From assembly GCA_003313425.1 (NCBI GenBank), contig NHZP01000006.1, positions 496,001 through 560,000 of the forward strand: a stretch of 64,000 nucleotides of DNA. The letters are read 5' to 3'. The notes below the pieces were generated by a model that worked only from the letters and a program-made list of their open reading frames with translations, was not told the DNA's origin and searched no databases. The position numbers were made by a program, and so were the translations under genes. This DNA comes from Pseudopyrenochaeta lycopersici (taxonomy: Eukaryota > Ascomycota > Dothideomycetes > Pleosporales > Pseudopyrenochaetaceae). How positions within the stretch are numbered: position 1 is the first letter of the stretch; the number at the start of each line of letters is the position of its first letter. Shown here in pieces: positions 11,894-23,423 of this stretch.

Positions 11894-14800
11894 ATGCTGC
11901 GCTCCGCTCGCTGGAAGCTCCAGAACACTCGGGCCGCAAAGACACAACGCCTGCAACCAGTATACAGTGCCCGCCGAGGATATGCGGCAGTAACGGACGT
12001 CGCCAACTTCCCCAAAGTGGGAGCGCAAGTCCATGGCTTCACCCTCAAGCGCGTCAAACAGGTCCCAGAGCTCGAGCTGACGGCTCTCCATCTTCAGCAT
12101 GACAAGACTGGCACCGACTACCTGCACATCGCCCGAGATGATGCGAATAATGTCTTCTCCATTGGCTTCAAGACCAACCCACCAGATGCCACCGGAGTGC
12201 CACATATACTGGAACATACGACGCTATGCGGCAGCGAGAGGTAGGCACGCTCTTTGAGGTGGGGCTGGAGGCCAGACTGACGCGGTACAGGTACCCCATT
12301 CGCGACCCCTTCTTCAAAATGCTCCCGCGCTCGCTGTCCAACTTCATGAATGCATGGACCTTCGCCGACTTCACTGGATATCCCTTCGCTACAACCAACG
12401 CGCAAGACTTTAAAAACCTTATGTCAGTCTACCTTGATGCGACTCTGCATCCTCTATTGAAAGAGAACGACTTCACACAAGAGGGGTGGCGGATTGGGCC
12501 TGAGAATCCGCTGGCCAAGTCGGATGACCCAAGCGCAAAAAAAATAGTGTTCAAGGGCGTAGTCTACAATGAAATGAAGGGTCAAATGTCGGATGCAAGC
12601 TATCTGTTCTACACAAAATTCCAGGAGCAAATTTGCCCCGCAATCAACAACTCCGGAGGCGACCCTCAGAAAATTACTGACTTGACTTGGGAGCAGCTGC
12701 GCAAGTTCCATGCGGACCATTACCACCCTAGCAACGCCAAAATTCTAACATACGGAGACATGCCCTTGATTGAGCATCTGAAAGAGGTCGACAGCCGCTT
12801 GAGTGGCTTTGATAGAATATCTGTAGATCAAGATATCAAGGAGCCAATAAAACTGGACGGACCGAAGCAAGTCAATGTAGCTGGCCCCTTGGACCCTTTG
12901 GTACCTCAGGATCGCCAATACAAGACATCAGTCACCTGGCTGATGGGTGACACTGCTGATTCAGTGGAGAATTTCGCACTTGGTGTCCTAGGCAGTCTGC
13001 TCATGAACGGCTATGGATCACCGCTGTACCGCAACCTCATCGAGTCTGGACTTGGCGCCGACTTTAGCGCTAACACGGGCTATGACAGCCAGGGAAGACG
13101 TGGTGTGTTCTCTGTAGGACTTGATGCTGTAAAGGCAGATGATGTGCCTAAGGTTCGTGAGGCGATAGCAAAGACCTTCCTCGAGACTCGAGAGAATGGC
13201 TTCGACAAGATCAAGGTGGACGGTATCCTGCATCAGCTAGAGTTGTCATTAAAGCACAAGACGGCCAACTTCGGAATGGGAATTTTACAGCGACTCAAAC
13301 CAAGCTGGTTCAACGGCATAGATCCAATGGAGGCGCTAGCGTGGCAACAGACGGTTGACGCTTTCCAGAAAAAGTACGCGGAAGGTGACTATTTGGAGAG
13401 CCTCATCGAAAAGTACCTGCTCAACGACAACACCCTTACGTTTACGATGCAACCGTCGGAGACATTCAGCCAGGAGTTGGTAGATGAAGAAAACCAACGA
13501 TTGGCAGCAAAGATCCTTGAGACTACGAAAAAATTCCCAAGCGAAGAGGAGGCACAACAGTATTTGGAGCAAAGGGAGCTTCAATTACTGGACGTACAAG
13601 AGAAGGCAAGGACGGAAGACCTGAGCTGCTTGCCAACTGTGCATGTTCGAGATATTCCACGGGAGAAAGAGAGGAAGCCTCTTCGTCACACTGATGTAGA
13701 AGGCGTGAAGGTACAATGGCGCGAGGCTCCCACAAATGGTTTGACATATTTTCGCTCCGTGCACAAATTACAGGACCTGCCAGATGAGTTGAGGGAGATG
13801 ATCCCATTGTTTACAAGCGCCATCATGCGGTTGGGCACCAAGGACAAGACAATGGAGCAACTCGAGGAGCTCATCAAGCTAAAGACAGGAGGCATTTCAG
13901 TCGGATACCATTCCACGCAATCACCACTGTCGCTTACATCGTACGAGGAAGGCCTTGCATTCTCAGGCTATGCTTTTGATCGTAATATTCCAGACATGTA
14001 TCATCTTCTCCAAACCATAATACAAGAGACGGACTTCGATGGACCGGAAGCAGAGAAGAAGATTCGTGAACTCCTCCAAAGTTCAGCGAGCGGCGCAATC
14101 AACTCCATTGCTGAATCAGGACACTCGTATGCGATGAGATATGCTGAAGCCGGCATAAGTCCCGTCAGCCGACTAGCAGAGGAAACGGGAGGCCTCACTC
14201 AGGTCAAGCTTATGACGAACCTAGCGTCGCAAGAGTCTCTTAGCGACGTCGTTCGAAAACTTAAAGCTATCCAGTCCTTCACCATCGCCAACAGCAATCA
14301 GCTTCGCGTTGCCGTCAACTGTGGTGCCGAGAGCTCATCATCAAATCAAGAAGCACTTCATCGCTTCTTATCCACTCTCCCACAGAATGTCACTGTGCCC
14401 TCTGCGTCACAACAAACCCAATTCCCGCGCAACGCCAAATCATTCTTCCCTCTGCCCTACCAAGTCTATTACTCCGCTCGAGCTGTACCAACTGTCTCGT
14501 ACACCGACGCAGCTAGCGCCCCGCTTGAAATCCTTGCCAAGCTCCTCACTTTCAAACAGCTACATCCCGAGATCCGCGAGAAAGGTGGTGCATATGGCGG
14601 CGGTGCATACGCCCGAGGGCTCGGCGGCGTGTTTGGTATGTACTCGTACCGCGACCCAAACCCGCAAAACAGCATGAAAGTCATGGCTGAAGCAGGAAAG
14701 TGGGCTCGTGATCGCGTGTGGACAGCCCAAGATCTTGAGGAAGCCAAGCTCAGTGTATTCCAAGGCTATGATGCGCCGCAGAGTGTCAGTCGGGAGGGCA

Positions 14801-15063
14801 TGAGGCTATTCCTGTCTGGCGTGACAGACGATATGCTACAAACGAGACGGGAGCGCCTGCTAGATGTTACCGCTGAGCAAGTCCAACGCGTGGCGGACGA
14901 ATTTCTCGTGAAACGTGCAGATCAAAGTAGCATTGCTATCTTGGGTGAGAAAAGAGAATGGGTGAACGAGGCCGACGGATGGGAATCGAGGGATTTGGGT
15001 ATGGCAGCAGAGAGGATCGAAGATATCGCAGAAGTGCAAGAGACTGCCGCCGCAGCGAACTAA
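11894..15063 (+). CDS. CYM1: Mitochondrial presequence protease (M16C metalloprotease)
   Basis: Two exons, 11894-12240 and 12291-15063, joined by a 50-nt intron in frame (residues SER|YPIRD); 1039 residues. The first 30 residues are Arg/Ala/Gln-rich without acids, a mitochondrial targeting sequence. The inverted zinc motif HILEH is at 104-108 (two His ligands and catalytic Glu), and NEMKGQMSD further on likely supplies the third ligand region. Two M16 halves follow, with the C-terminal half carrying the [14 protein letters not shown] block as [20 protein letters not shown]. Cym1/PreP is a single-chain matrix peptidase that degrades cleaved presequences and other short unstructured peptides. 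Yeast Cym1 is slightly shorter (about 990). Nothing is missing. Confidence 0.96.
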
Positions 15064-15656
15064 TGATCTTCGCTTTGTAAAGTGTATATTGCATGTACAA
15101 TACTCAACTCAAGCATGATTGGCGTTGGCAACATATCCGGTAAGTGAAAATGCATAGCGGTTCCTTCTTTCCCTTTCATCACCATGTGGAAAGCTCCTTC
15201 GTTCACTCTTCATCCACTCCGTCGTTCGGGCCCATCACTACGTCGCGCCATCGACGCAAGCCCTTCTTGCGCTGCTTATCTTCTAGAGAATATGCATTCT
15301 CTTACTAAATTCCTTTATTCTTCCCTTCAATCAGCGCATCAGAACAGAACCGCAGGCGTCTAGTAAGCTTCTCCATGGCTGTGACGACTTTGCCCCCTCT
15401 AACGAGGACAACGCGCAAGAACAATCGTTGTTGCCATCTACCCAGCTTTTCGGAGCTTGGGAAGAGGCGCATTGAGCACTCATTTTCAGAACCGCCTGTA
15501 TCGAGCGAGATTCTTCTCCTGGCGGACTAAATGTGGGGGTACATGACACTACGGAGGATAAGGAAGGTGGGTCAAGGAAGAATGGTGGGTGGTCGTATGT
15601 ATGGGTATATAGAGCTATTTACACTTCTTTTTGACGACGTCCAACCTGGCGTTGAT
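15064..15656. other. Convergent 3' intergenic region
   Basis: About 590 bp between the convergent protease and M20 peptidase genes; it should hold both 3' untranslated regions. No gene seen. Confidence 0.5.
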
Positions 15657-16862
15657 TTACAACTCTATCTGGCTGTTATCTTGTTGTTGCTCCTTTTGTC
15701 TCATTTCTGAAGCCTTGATGATTAACCGCCTATAATCCAACACGGCTTGCTCGAGCTCCTTCTTCTTCAGTGCTTCATGATCTGAATGCGCAACGAAGAT
15801 TGACCCAGGGCCGTAGAGGTACCGCCTATGATCACCGCTCAGGTTTGGCACATCAGTTCCGTAGTTGACCGTCAGCGTCTCGAAGCCCTCGATATCGCAT
15901 TCGATATCCACAGGTCCATAGCCTTCACTCGACCACTCGACATCAAGGTCACCACCTTGCTTTTGAGCAGCGGCTTTCACCGATTTCAGGGCATCAACAA
16001 TGAGTCGGCGTGTAAAATCTGGCGTCCCGGCTGCAAGTCTTGTTGCAATGTTTGCGCTTGCCGTCTCAGCCACGACGTTGGCTGCGACGCCGCCCTGGAT
16101 GCGGCCGAAGTTCATGGTCGTGTTGCCGTACTTTTCACTCCAGGGCAAATGTTTCCGCAGCTCGAGTAGCTCACCCAGCGCCTCGACTAGAACGTCATTT
16201 GCACTCACTCCCAGCCATGGGTAACCTGAATGTGCCGCCTTGCCTGTCGCCTTCAGCGCAAAACCGAGCATGCCTTTATGTCCGCATACTAGTTTGCCCT
16301 CGGTGGGTTCACCGAAGATGATAATTTCGTGGGATTTTGGGCGCTTATCCCAGGAGCTGAAGGCACACATGCCGTCGCCACCTGTTTCTTCACCTACTAC
16401 GAAGAGCAGAGAGATGTCGTCGTACAACTTCTCTTTCAATCCCTCTGTAGCCATGATCTGCGCTGCCACGCTGGCCTTTGCGTCAACACTCCCCCTCCCA
16501 CCTATTATATCCGTGGTCTCATTGTAATAATACGGCCAGTATGGAGGTACGGTGTCGATGTGTGAAGTGAGGAGGATGGTGGTTTCGCGCTTCTTGCCAT
16601 AAGCGAGAAGATTATATCGATTTTTCGAGACCTCTTGGGTTTCTACTGTCCAATTGCGATGTTGAAGATATGAAGTTAGCCATTCCCCAACTCCTTTTTC
16701 GTTTTGCGTTATCGATTCGATTTGAACAAGCTTGCGGTGGAGGTACAAGAGCTCCTTCGTGGCGGAGGGGTTGAGGGTAGTAGGTTCGAGGTCGAGTATT
16801 TGGGATGCCGTGATGAGGGGGGTGAAGAGAAGTGGGAAAACAGAAAGATTTCTAAGAATCAT
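15657..16862 (-). CDS. Secreted or vacuolar M20-family metallopeptidase (carboxypeptidase-like)
   Basis: Single exon. The ORF opens at 16889, but the ATG at 16862 (Met10 of the longer form) starts a clean signal peptide, MILRNLSVFPLLFTPLITAS, so I prefer 401 residues. M20 zinc-site motifs are in order: TSHIDTVPPYWPYY (His and following Asp), GGRGSVDAKASVA (bridging Asp), VVGEETGGDGM (catalytic and ligand Glu), FGEPTEGKLV, and a late His in AHSDHEALKKKEL. The dimerisation domain between them includes KAAHSGYPWLGVSAND. The fungal group is annotated as acetylornithine deacetylase/ArgE-like carboxypeptidases of the secretory pathway. Substrate unknown; amino-acid or dipeptide release is inferred from the family. 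Confidence 0.92.
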   Translation of the reverse strand: MILRNLSVFPLLFTPLITASQILDLEPTTLNPSATKELLYLHRKLVQIESITQNEKGVGEWLTSYLQHRNWTVETQEVSKNRYNLLAYGKKRETTILLTSHIDTVPPYWPYYYNETTDIIGGRGSVDAKASVAAQIMATEGLKEKLYDDISLLFVVGEETGGDGMCAFSSWDKRPKSHEIIIFGEPTEGKLVCGHKGMLGFALKATGKAAHSGYPWLGVSANDVLVEALGELLELRKHLPWSEKYGNTTMNFGRIQGGVAANVVAETASANIATRLAAGTPDFTRRLIVDALKSVKAAAQKQGGDLDVEWSSEGYGPVDIECDIEGFETLTVNYGTDVPNLSGDHRRYLYGPGSIFVAHSDHEALKKKELEQAVLDYRRLIIKASEMRQKEQQQDNSQIEL

Positions 16863-18848
16863 TTTTGGCACTATTAGGATATCCCCCACCTATTGAAAGT
16901 TGATGTTTGGTCTTGCGGCAGTGGGACAGCCTGGTGCATGCTGGAGCTTGAGCATGGGCCTAGATGACGAGCGCCGAGGATGTCCGAACTGCAGAGCACC
17001 TCAAGTCACATTGGCCCACTCAAGCTTGTCGATAATGTCACGAATGATACATGGAACAGCGAGCATCTTCACGGCAAGCAGCGTACTTTCCATAGGCAGC
17101 GCCAGGTCTTTTCACATCATCATATTTTGTATCATTCTCATGCGATAACGATCAGCTGCTGATGCATTGTCTTCTAGCCTCTCGACGAACGCAACTTTGA
17201 CCTGGACACCTCCCTCTCGTGGACCCCACTTGACCACAGCCCTGTCTTCTTCCATCATGAATGCTAGTTTCGTCACTCTGAGATACATTAGTACTGGACT
17301 CACTATCCGCGCAATGGATACGTAGTGCATTTGTAGCCTGAGTATTCCCGAACCTACTCTGGAGATACATTCTTTGCCATCTCCGTGCCCCGTTGCTCAC
17401 AGAGATTCTACGCATTCAACATAAGAGGTCTTTCGGGCACATTCAAAACCCGAGAATCATCGTTGTTGCTTCTCAACATGCTCGATTGTCTTGATGAGCA
17501 TGCAGCACGTTTTCCCAAGATTTGCAAACAAGTGACGTACCAGGACGTCTGGAACTTGTGGTTCAATGGAGTATCAGGCAAGAGCTACGATCTGTAGCCA
17601 TAATCAATGATGGAATTCGTAAGAGCACTATGCGGTGTTGTTGCGGGTTGCCTTTGGACCAGGGTACCGACTTGTTGGGTGCTTCGAATACATGTCACAG
17701 GCTAAGAGGTGCAAGATTGTACGTATCAAGAAGGAGCGGACAAGCAAGGACCCAGCGTCCCGCTCTGCCGAAACGTGGTATGGGAAGAATTTTCTGTGCC
17801 AAAAACAATCATTTAATTGCATGTGTAACTTCGATGAACGCCACGCTTGCACAGCTAACCAAATTGGCAGGACTGCTCTTCGAGTGGAGTGGCAATCACA
17901 TTCTCGGGTCCGTTTTTGATGCAGGCTGCATAAAAGTGAGATGTCAAATCGTTTTTACCACTAACCCCCAAGACTTCTCGGTGCCACCCATATACCATTT
18001 GCACAGGCCCGACGCTATCCAGCAACCAATCTCATTTCCAACATGGCATTCGGCAGGTTTGACGAAGCTTAGATACGCTTCAATAGACTTTAATACTTCG
18101 TTGCAACCGTGGGGCATGATCAGTCTTTTGATAATTAGCATATTTGACGTCACGAGGCGCACATTGAACTACCATGTACATAGTTCCTCAGGACAGGACA
18201 CGGCATGCCGTCGAAGCTGCAAAAATTTGACCTTCCTTACTGTGCTTGCATGCATATATCACAAAATTGTCATTGCCGGAACTTTGTTCCCGGGTGCACG
18301 AGAAGCTGTTAGCTTCCGGTCTGCAAGCTAGCTTTTCCGTCGGTGTTCTCATGGGTGCCGGCAGGGGCAGTACTAATTTACACCATTTGATATCTAGCTG
18401 AGCTAAAAGCCTAGGTATGGTTCTGGCGATTATCGAAGAGTATCTACAAGTATCGCTACAAATGGAGGCGAAATTGCTTCAACCATGGTTTTCAAAAACT
18501 GTTCTGCGCGTATCCACAAGTAGAATTCCAAGTCAAGAGAACCCTCTCCGTACAACCATTGATGTCTGTCGCGGAATGTGTTACAACGAGCTGTCAAATG
18601 AGCCTCGACAACTCACGCTTCTTCGTTCGTGTGTTCAGAAGGTGATATTGGTGGTTTTCTTTATGATATATAACTGACAAGCTTGTAGGATAGTTTCGAT
18701 CCATACGACGTTATGGCTACTCATGGGCTTTAGATACATCGGCAATAAGACATAAGCTGTAATTCAGCCTAATTTTTCGCAATGAGTGCATAATTACCTC
18801 GATGTCCGGCAGTCAGGCAACCACTGGCTTAGTCAATAAAATCGGCTA
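16863..18848. other. Accessory region without recognisable gene
   Basis: About 2 kb before the transposon. One 269-codon plus-strand frame (17522-18331) is open, but it has no domain and several overlapping frames are also open. Probably non-coding or decayed. Confidence 0.45.
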
Positions 18849-18980
18849 ACGTGTTCCACCAGTCACCTGCGAATACCAGTCAACCGCGAACGCGAAAGCC
18901 CACCAAAAATCAGGAAAACCGACCCATGCAATCTCAACAACTACTTAGTAGTATATCTTAAAACTTAATTTCTAGCCTTT
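18849..18980 (+). repeat. Left terminal inverted repeat of outer element
   Basis: Pairs with 19622-19754 in inverted orientation with a few substitutions and small indels. Confidence 0.85.
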
Positions 18981-19070
18981 TACACTTATTTAATAGCTCT
19001 TTTTAAATCCTTAGGCTCACAGCTTTTACTACTATCTAGATATTAAGTTTTAGTGTTAAATTTTGTGCTA

Positions 19071-19078
19071 TTTTACTC
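19071..19078. repeat. Target-site duplication, left copy
   Basis: TTTTACTC, identical to 19553-19560. Confidence 0.9.
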
Positions 19079-19552
19079 TAGGGTGGCAAATGGGTTACGG
19101 GTACCCGCTATGGGTATAGGTTGGGTATAGGGTTATAGATAAGTGGGTTGGGTTTGGGGTTGGGTCGCACGGACTATGGGTATAGGTTGGGGTTGGGTCG
19201 CACGGACTCTAGGTTGGGTTAAGGCTAAGGTTATGCACGTATGGGTTTAGGTTTGGTTACGGGTACCCACTGGGGTTGCTTAGTAATCATAATAATTTAC
19301 TATAATTAGTAGCATAACTAGCTATTTTAGATACATATTAGTTAGTATTAGACCTAATATAAAAAAGACGTGATTAGTCAGACCCAGACGTACCCGAGGC
19401 TAATAACCCTAACCCTAACCTCAACCCATTCACAGTAACCTCAACCTATACCCATTACTAGCGTATAAAGACTGGGTATAGAGCTGGGTTGGGTACGGGT
19501 CTTATGTAATCAAACCCAACCCAACCCCAACCTATACCCATTTGCCACCCTA
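19079..19552. mobile_element. Nested hAT-like non-autonomous element with telomere-like interior
   Basis: 474 bp starting TAGGGTGGCAAATGGG and ending with its exact inverse, CCCATTTGCCACCCTA. It is flanked by a perfect 8-bp duplication, TTTTACTC, at 19071-19078 and 19553-19560. An 8-bp target duplication and a TAGGG...GGCAA-type end are hallmarks of the hAT superfamily. The interior has no ORF; it consists of GGGTAT/GGGTTGGGT-like arrays on the left and the complement (CCCTAACCCTAACC, CCCAACCCAACC) on the right, so the whole is a loose palindrome. It sits inside the outer TIR element and is therefore younger than it. Confidence 0.88.
19156..19208. repeat. Two tandem copies of a 33-bp unit inside the hAT-like element
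   Basis: GGGGTTGGGTCGCACGGACT occurs at 19156 and again at 19189, 33 bp apart, with ATGGGTATAGGTT between. Confidence 0.85.
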
Positions 19553-19560
19553 TTTTACTC
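19553..19560. repeat. Target-site duplication, right copy
   Basis: TTTTACTC, identical to 19071-19078. Confidence 0.9.
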
Positions 19561-19621
19561 TATTGTAAGACTTATTATATTAAATCCTTTAAAAACTTAA
19601 AATAAAGCTTAAAATATACAT

Positions 19622-19754
19622 AGAAGGTTAGATTTTAAGTTTTAAGATATAGTACTAAGTAGTTATGAAAATTGCAAGGGTTCGCTTTTCTGGATTTTGG
19701 TGGTTTTTCGCGTTCGCGGTTGACTGGTATTCGCAGGTGACTGGTGAAACACGT
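19622..19754 (-). repeat. Right terminal inverted repeat of outer element
   Basis: Inverted partner of 18849-18980; both contain TCACCTGCGAATACCAGTCA followed by ACCGCGAACGCGAAA. Confidence 0.85.
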
Positions 19755-19756
19755 TA

Positions 19757-20885
19757 GCGCCTCGGTTCTTCACCCGAAGTCGCCTTGACTGCCCCTTCCT
19801 CACCAATCTCGTACTCTGAGAAGAGAAGGGTTGACCATAGTATATTCCTATTGTTAGCATCAAAGACATAGGGGTACCATGATTGATCGAGGTCCCCTTG
19901 ACATGACTGCAATGGCGCGGTTGTCCATAATATGAATGCAACGGAAAACTTTGACTACACACTCCAAACTCTTTGATGATCTTCTAGCGCGTTAATACTG
20001 CAGCACTGCTTGTTTCACGACAGCCCTCTGATTGTTTTTCACAGCTGCAATCTGCATAAGCACTGGCTGGCCCTGTGTTGCGATACAGAAAATACTAGGT
20101 TCATGGAAGCAGGTTCTAGATCATGGTGCGAGTGATACTCACATTCGACAGGTCATCTACGCCGATGGCGCCCAGAGGTACACCGCTATTGTTTTGACCA
20201 TAAAGCTGTCATTTTCATCTTATATAAATAGGATGACTTCCTTGATATTGAAAAGGACCTTTGGGAAAGCACGGGGGCCAGGTCATGTGGACTTGATACA
20301 TTCACTGTTGATTTGATCGACCCCATATAGAACAATATCTAGCTTATGTAGGTATGCATTTGCTTCCAAGCAGAAATAATACTTACCAATAAAGCACGTC
20401 CTAAGGACGGGGCCAGTCATCAGACAAACGGGACCACATATCTAGCTCGCTCCATTCGAAACCCATTCCTACAGCTTGCAGCTAAATTGCCACAGCATGT
20501 CACCCTCTTTCAATTGAAAGCAAGCAACAAGAGACTTCCGTAAGTTATTTCCCCATTGCAACTTCCTGCCGCCAATCTCATTCAAGCTATAGTCATTAGT
20601 ACTGTACTTCGGATTGGCGTATCGCTGGTATGAATGATGACATAAATTGTACAGCAAAACTAACCTGAATATACAGTTCCGAACCATACACACATCGCTA
20701 GGCCTTCGCGTGATATACATTCAGCACGTTCCTATAGACAATCACTCAGAGTTGGAAAATAAAGTGGGCACGTTTCAATATAAAACCCGGCTGATGAATT
20801 CATCACCGCTCGGGAGCGTGCCTGTTCACACATCGGTCAGTACCTCCATGCTCTTTAATATGAAGACTTTGACTCACATATTCAG
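19757..20885. other. Accessory region, no gene recognised
   Basis: Short ORFs only, such as 20032-20316 on the plus strand, with no domain visible. Confidence 0.45.
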
Positions 20886-21217
20886 GCAAAGAAAAAGCAT
20901 ACATACGTCTGGCAATGTGTATGTCTAACCTCATAAACCCCAGTCTTCGTGCTCACAGGGTACAGTGTCATTGCGGATATCCTTCCATACCGTGGCGAAA
21001 TCCTAGTTGTCCATCTTGTGATGTTGCTCGCTGTGGTAATTGCCAAAATACAAAAGTGAAGTTAAGAAAACGGTGGTCTGAGACAACATCTATTACGGGA
21101 ACGGTGCAGCAATCCCAACTTCATGATTATGGTATGAACGAAAAAAACATCAATAATGTTTGCTGTGTTGGTATGCTACGATCTGCTAATCATTTGGCGA
21201 ATGTGCACAATCCATAG
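20886..21217 (+). pseudogene. Small Cys-rich zinc-ribbon-like gene, copy A (partial or decayed)
   Basis: Two coding blocks can be read: 20886-20918 (AKKKHTYVWQC, after a TTCAG acceptor) and 20966-21217 (CHCGYPSIPWRNPSC, then CPSCDVARCGNCQNTKVK and a polar tail with NVCCVG). The intron 20919-20965 is GTATGT...TACAG. The protein is a paralogue of copy B at 22941-23423, matching block for block including the intron position. The Cys pattern CHCG-x10-CPSC-x4-CGNC suggests zinc binding. Where copy B has a clean donor GTAAGA after its ribbon, copy A reads GTTAAG, and the acceptor seen in copy B is absent, although the frame stays open to a later stop. No start exon was found. I call it a degenerate copy, with an intron-loss variant as the alternative. 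Confidence 0.5.
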
Positions 21218-22940
21218 AATGAGCAATTCTATCAACGGGAGACCAGGCCAATCTCCCTTTTCTGAACTCGAGCTGTCAATGAAATTTCCCAATTTTATTG
21301 TTTCATAGGATTATTAAAATTTTGAGAATAATTCTTCTGCCTCTCGAGGCGCACACATCCATTAAAGTAGTAAGATGCCTGTCCTACACTGCCTGTGAAC
21401 ACATATCAGTCACACATGTCGCACATCTGCCTCTATAAATCGCTCCTCATAGGTTTCCTCCAATTTCTGCAATCTTAACAGTATCCACCAATCTTGCAGC
21501 TTTCCCATTGCATCTAGAAGGAAACGGATGACAAAAGAAGCCTCGTACAACAGCGTATGGCCTACTAAAAGTCATTTCATCATGATGTGTAAGATATCAG
21601 AGGGAGTACAATAAATTAATATGCACTAATTTCATAAAACCACGGCCACACTCGTTGTTAAAATCCATATGCGTTGTCGCAACGGTACACACCCGCCCAA
21701 ACCGGTATATCACGGAAGAGCAAAGTCGCCAATCCGGATTGAGATACGTTTTCTTGTGTGTTTAGAAATGGGCTTGTTTTTAGCACAGAAGAAGAATATA
21801 TCAGTGTGCAACATTGCTTAAGGTTCACAGTCACCAAAATGGCATTTCTGCTTGCTCGTTGTTGTGCTAGAACCGCTTGGTGGTAAGCGTTCTTTTGCAC
21901 TAATTGAGGACTGCTGACATTTAATCACGGATTGTTTGAGACGATTCTTATCTTTCAGTTTACTGTACACTCCTGCGGATGAATTGAAACCCGATTGTCC
22001 CATTGAGGTTGCCTCCCTGACAGGCTACTCTCACCAAACAACAATCGCACCACCAACCCAAGTGAAAAGCTAACCCACTGAAGCTACAGGAGTGTCCTGC
22101 AAACTTCGAAGGCATTTAAATTGGTGAATACTGTTCCTTGATCGGTCAAATCGAACGACAACCGAGCTGACCGAAAATAGCTTATCCCTGCGACTCGATC
22201 TCTCAATCAAGGCCTTAGTCTTTGGAACGCGTTGGATCTACTGCAGGAACCCATTCAAGAGAAAAAAGATCAACAGCCAAACAACGTTGCACACGGAGAG
22301 AAGGGACAGGATCGCGGAAGATCTGATAGGCTTGTCGGCAGAAAATCGGTTCGGAGGCATGGGAAAGTCGTGATCAGGTGAGCTTGCCCTCCAACCAAAC
22401 CGCGCAGCTGATACTCTCGCAACAAAAAATGCGGTCAACTTGTGAACTTGTCCAGCTGTTTCTGGACACTGAGTTCTATCTGTCCTTAAATCGACCTTGA
22501 TATGCAATGCCCATCGCGACTGCTTGCGGTCGCGTTCTCACACCACAACAGGCTTGTTAGACAATTCAGACCGTAATTGCGAGATCACAGTCTCGAAAGG
22601 CTTAATCTGATAGCTATGACGCTTGCTTACCGAATCCCCCTAGAACATATACTACGCGGTAGTCTCTCCCCAACATAACGCGTCTCCTTTCGATCTGCCC
22701 AACAGCGCGCTTCTACGATACAGCCGGCCGAAGAGTTTAAGGAAGCGCGTTCGATACCACTGCTATCGAGCCAGACACATCCTTGGGACTGTTTGAAAGG
22801 GGAGTCCGACATAAGGTGGATCAAATCAAGAAAGGACGGTCAAATATAACGTCTCCCGTGGCCTTGCATGATCTAACGTCTACATTTGTTTCTGGTTGCT
22901 ACCATACCAAGGGGGGCTCCTACTTTTGTAGCACGACTCG
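21218..22940. other. Accessory region, no gene recognised
   Basis: Stop-rich on both strands with only short ORFs. Confidence 0.45.
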
Positions 22941-23423
22941 ATGGAGAATCTTCGGGAGCTGGGAGGCAGTGCAGGTCGGGCAGAAACCGTAGCCCTCGAG
23001 CCCTTTCCGCCTCATCCAGCATGCGCTCTTTCTTCAGTGGGTATACATACTCGAGGAAAGAAGAAGCATACATACGTTTGGCAATGCGTGAGTTCTACAA
23101 CGACCGATGCACCCTCAATTTTGAAACGTTCTGAAGAAAGACAGTGTCAGTGCGGCTTCCCATCGATACCGTATAGGGATAATAGCTGCATCAATTGTGG
23201 GAATCCCCGTTGCGGAGCTTGCAGCATAACGAAGGTCCAAGTAAGATGACTCAAATACTAGGTGCAGACGCGGGGACGCCATAATCGCGCAGATCCTCAT
23301 AATACCTTTGACCTATCAAACGTAAGCTCTAGCTGTCAGCAATGTTGCGTGCTAGAGGACCAACGCCCCTCATCGAAGCAAAGCTTCCTGCATATCTCTT
23401 CCCTATTCCAGAATCCTTCGTAA
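22941..23423 (+). CDS. Small Cys-rich zinc-ribbon-like protein, copy B
   Basis: Proposed three exons, 22941-23087, 23145-23240 and 23340-23423, all phase 0, giving 108 residues. Exon 1 ends KKKHTYVWQC; exon 2 is CQCGFPSIPYRDNSC, then CINCGNPRCGACSITKVQ; exon 3 starts QCCVLEDQRP. The Cys spacing C-C-x-C-G, C-x2-C, C-x4-C-x2-C looks like a four-to-eight-Cys zinc ribbon, a style I know from short and C-terminal domains of filamentous ascomycete proteins of unknown function. No signal peptide. A diverged copy lies 2 kb upstream (20886-21217). The exon 1 start is uncertain, because copy A shows no matching leader, and only exons 2 and 3 are supported by the paralogue. Confidence 0.5.

Larger units (their letters stand above)
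18849..19754. mobile_element. Non-autonomous TIR element (MITE-like), possibly Tc1/mariner type
   Basis: The two ends are long imperfect inverted repeats: left 18849-18980 begins ACGTGTTCCACCAGTCACCT, and the right end, read on the minus strand from 19754, begins ACGTGTTTCACCAGTCACCT. They stay similar for about 130 nt. Both ends are flanked by TA (18847-18848 and 19755-19756), as expected of a Tc1/mariner or pogo-like element, though the match can be extended to GCTAACGTG, which blurs the exact border. No transposase ORF is inside. The non-repeat interior is AT-rich and TpA-rich, in keeping with RIP decay. A second element is inserted in it (19079-19552). Confidence 0.85.

Noticed and set aside
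17522..18331. 269-codon open plus-strand frame
   Set aside because: No domain, many overlapping open frames and no splice support in a decayed region; length alone is weak.
19079..19552. True telomere or chromosome end
   Set aside because: The repeats are degenerate, flanked by hAT-type inverted ends and a target duplication, and sequence continues on both sides.
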